This document shows positions 62,928-64,000 of a stretch of 64,000 nucleotides of DNA, piece after piece. Origin of the DNA: Nocardia veterana NBRC 100344 (lineage in GTDB: Bacteria > Actinomycetota > Actinomycetes > Mycobacteriales > Mycobacteriaceae). The stretch lies in contig NZ_BAGM01000032.1 of the NCBI RefSeq assembly GCF_000308855.1, positions 1 through 64,000 of the forward strand. Reading direction: 5' to 3'. The first letter of the stretch is position 1; each line of letters starts with the position of its first letter. The notes under the pieces were generated by a model that was not told the origin of the DNA, did not search any database, and was given only the letters and a program-made list of their open reading frames with translations. Position numbers and translations under genes: made by a program.

Positions 62928-63935
62928 TCAGGCGCGAGCGGTGCGGCGCAGCGCGGTCGGCGTGGTGTTCCACCATCGGCGCGCGCAGCGGGTCAGTGTC
63001 GCCTGTTCGGCCAGGCCGAGCAGAGCGGCGATCTGGTTCATGGGCAGATCGGTCGTGGTCAGATAGCGGCGCGCCTCATTGCGCCGCACATCGTCGACGA
63101 TGGCGGCGAATGTGGTGTTCTCCGCCGCCAGCCGCCGCTGCAGCGTGCGCGGGTGGATGGTCAGAACCCGTGCCACCGAGTCGATTTGCGGCGCGGCGGT
63201 GCCCAGCAGCTGCTGCACCGCCGCACGCACATGCGGCACGGTCGAGGTGCCGGTGTCGCCGGCCTGTTCGGCCAGGAACGCCACCGCGAGCCGGCGCAGA
63301 TTGGCATCACCGCCGGCGATCGCCCGGGTGGTGAGACTGCTGGGCAACCGCAACATCGCCGCCGGTCGCTCGAACCGCACCGGAACGCCGAAGAAGTTCT
63401 CGTAGGCCGCGCGCGGGCCCGGTGGGCGATACGGCAACTCCACCGACCGCAGCCCGTACGGACCGTCCACCAATCGGGTCAGGGTGCGGTGCAGAAAACC
63501 CAGCCCCAGATCCGTGCCCTGAACCGGCGTGGGCAATCCGGCCTCCACCCCGTAGCGCAGCGCGGTCACCCCGCGGTCCCCGTAGGGATCGGGTTCGATG
63601 GTCAGGCTCAAGGCGCGGGCGTGGACGAACAGATAGCGCGAGGTGCATTCCAGCGCATCGGCCAGCGTGGGGGAGCTGCGGATGGCGAGCGCGAGCGGCC
63701 CGAGCATGCCGAGATCCTGCCGGGCGGCGATCCGTAGCCCGAGATCGGGGCACCGCAGCCGGTCGGCCGCGATCTCCAGCACCAGAGCCATCGCCTCGTC
63801 GGACACCAGGAGATCGTCGGCGTCCAATGCGGCGATCGGATAGCCGGCGGCGGCCGCGTACTCCTCGGCATTGCCGCCGAGTTCGGCCACCGTCGCGCGA
63901 AAACCGCGCAACCCGGCCGAGCGGATCACCGACAT
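62928..63935 (-). CDS. AraC-family regulator with arabinose-type N-terminal domain (OruR-like)
   Basis: The 335-residue protein has an N-terminal ligand domain of the OruR/ArgR type (about 10-215) and a C-terminal AraC double helix-turn-helix (about 235-330: VARVLTIHPRTLQRRLAAENTTFAAIVDDVR and then MNQIAALLGLAEQATLTRCARRW). The second repeat is typical of regulators of ring and lipid catabolism in actinobacteria. The ATG (MSVIRSAG) is the conventional family start; an in-frame GTG 60 bases earlier lies at the window edge. Confidence 0.88.
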   Translation of the reverse strand: MSVIRSAGLRGFRATVAELGGNAEEYAAAAGYPIAALDADDLLVSDEAMALVLEIAADRLRCPDLGLRIAARQDLGMLGPLALAIRSSPTLADALECTSRYLFVHARALSLTIEPDPYGDRGVTALRYGVEAGLPTPVQGTDLGLGFLHRTLTRLVDGPYGLRSVELPYRPPGPRAAYENFFGVPVRFERPAAMLRLPSSLTTRAIAGGDANLRRLAVAFLAEQAGDTGTSTVPHVRAAVQQLLGTAAPQIDSVARVLTIHPRTLQRRLAAENTTFAAIVDDVRRNEARRYLTTTDLPMNQIAALLGLAEQATLTRCARRWWNTTPTALRRTARA

Positions 63936-64000
63936 GTCGTCCAGAATCAAATACTTGTCGCGCAAAGTCAAGAATGCGGTGGGCGCAACCAGCACACTGG

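Overview
This 64-kb window is high-GC actinobacterial chromosome, most likely Nocardia or a close relative in the Mycobacteriales. The first 31 kb follow the gene order of Mycobacterium tuberculosis Rv1321-Rv1343c: nucS, methylmalonyl-CoA epimerase, fadA4, a thioredoxin-fold/TPR protein, glgB, glgE, glgP, dinG, pncB, clpS, a DUF2017 gene, a P1 peptidase, mec-cysO-cysM, a rhomboid, an Rv1339-type phosphodiesterase, rph, rdgB, a DUF3817 gene and a small membrane gene. PE/PPE genes are absent. A subtilisin-inhibitor gene occupies the slot where M. tuberculosis has a PE_PGRS gene, and murI is missing between the rhomboid and the phosphodiesterase gene. No rRNA, tRNA, CRISPR array or insertion sequence was seen.

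Layout. 1-6.8 kb: rhomboid-like protein, mismatch endonuclease NucS, DivIVA-type coiled coil, acyl-CoA enzymes, secreted protease inhibitor. 6.7-14.7 kb: alpha-glucan metabolism (GlgE elongates with maltose-1-phosphate, GlgB branches, GlgP degrades). 14.7-22.6 kb: purine permease, DoxX, DinG helicase, and a pncB-pncA NAD salvage operon. 22.7-26.8 kb: ClpS and the CysO/Mec/CysM sulfur-carrier route to cysteine. 26.9-30.9 kb: rhomboid, cyclic-nucleotide phosphodiesterase, RNase PH, RdgB and small membrane proteins. 31-44.4 kb is an accessory stretch of regulators (PadR, XRE, MarR) beside small enzymes and transporters: a drug exporter with a cytoplasmic winged-helix tail, a flavin monooxygenase, a VIT1-family transporter, and a calcium/proton antiporter. 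44.6-53.2 kb: a complete mce lipid-import operon (two YrbE permeases, MceA-F, one Mce-associated protein). 53.2-54.8 kb: a two-gene operon under a predicted KstR2 (steroid-ring catabolism) operator. 54.9-64 kb: a YidC-family insertase, cytochrome oxidase subunit I, an unusual Hsp100 ATPase, and a TetR/SDR/SnoaL-like/AraC cluster.

Two results cut across the window. First, about eighteen genes have a TANNNT -10 element ending 6-8 bases before the start codon, so they are predicted to be leaderless; this settles several start codons. Second, many promoters carry clear palindromes. The best are a KstR2 consensus site at 54783-54796 and a 30-bp palindrome upstream of padR at 36248-36277. The most interesting protein-level signals are a CysO whose terminal Gly-Gly is masked by eight extra residues, and a ClpC-like ATPase that lacks the ClpP-docking loop.
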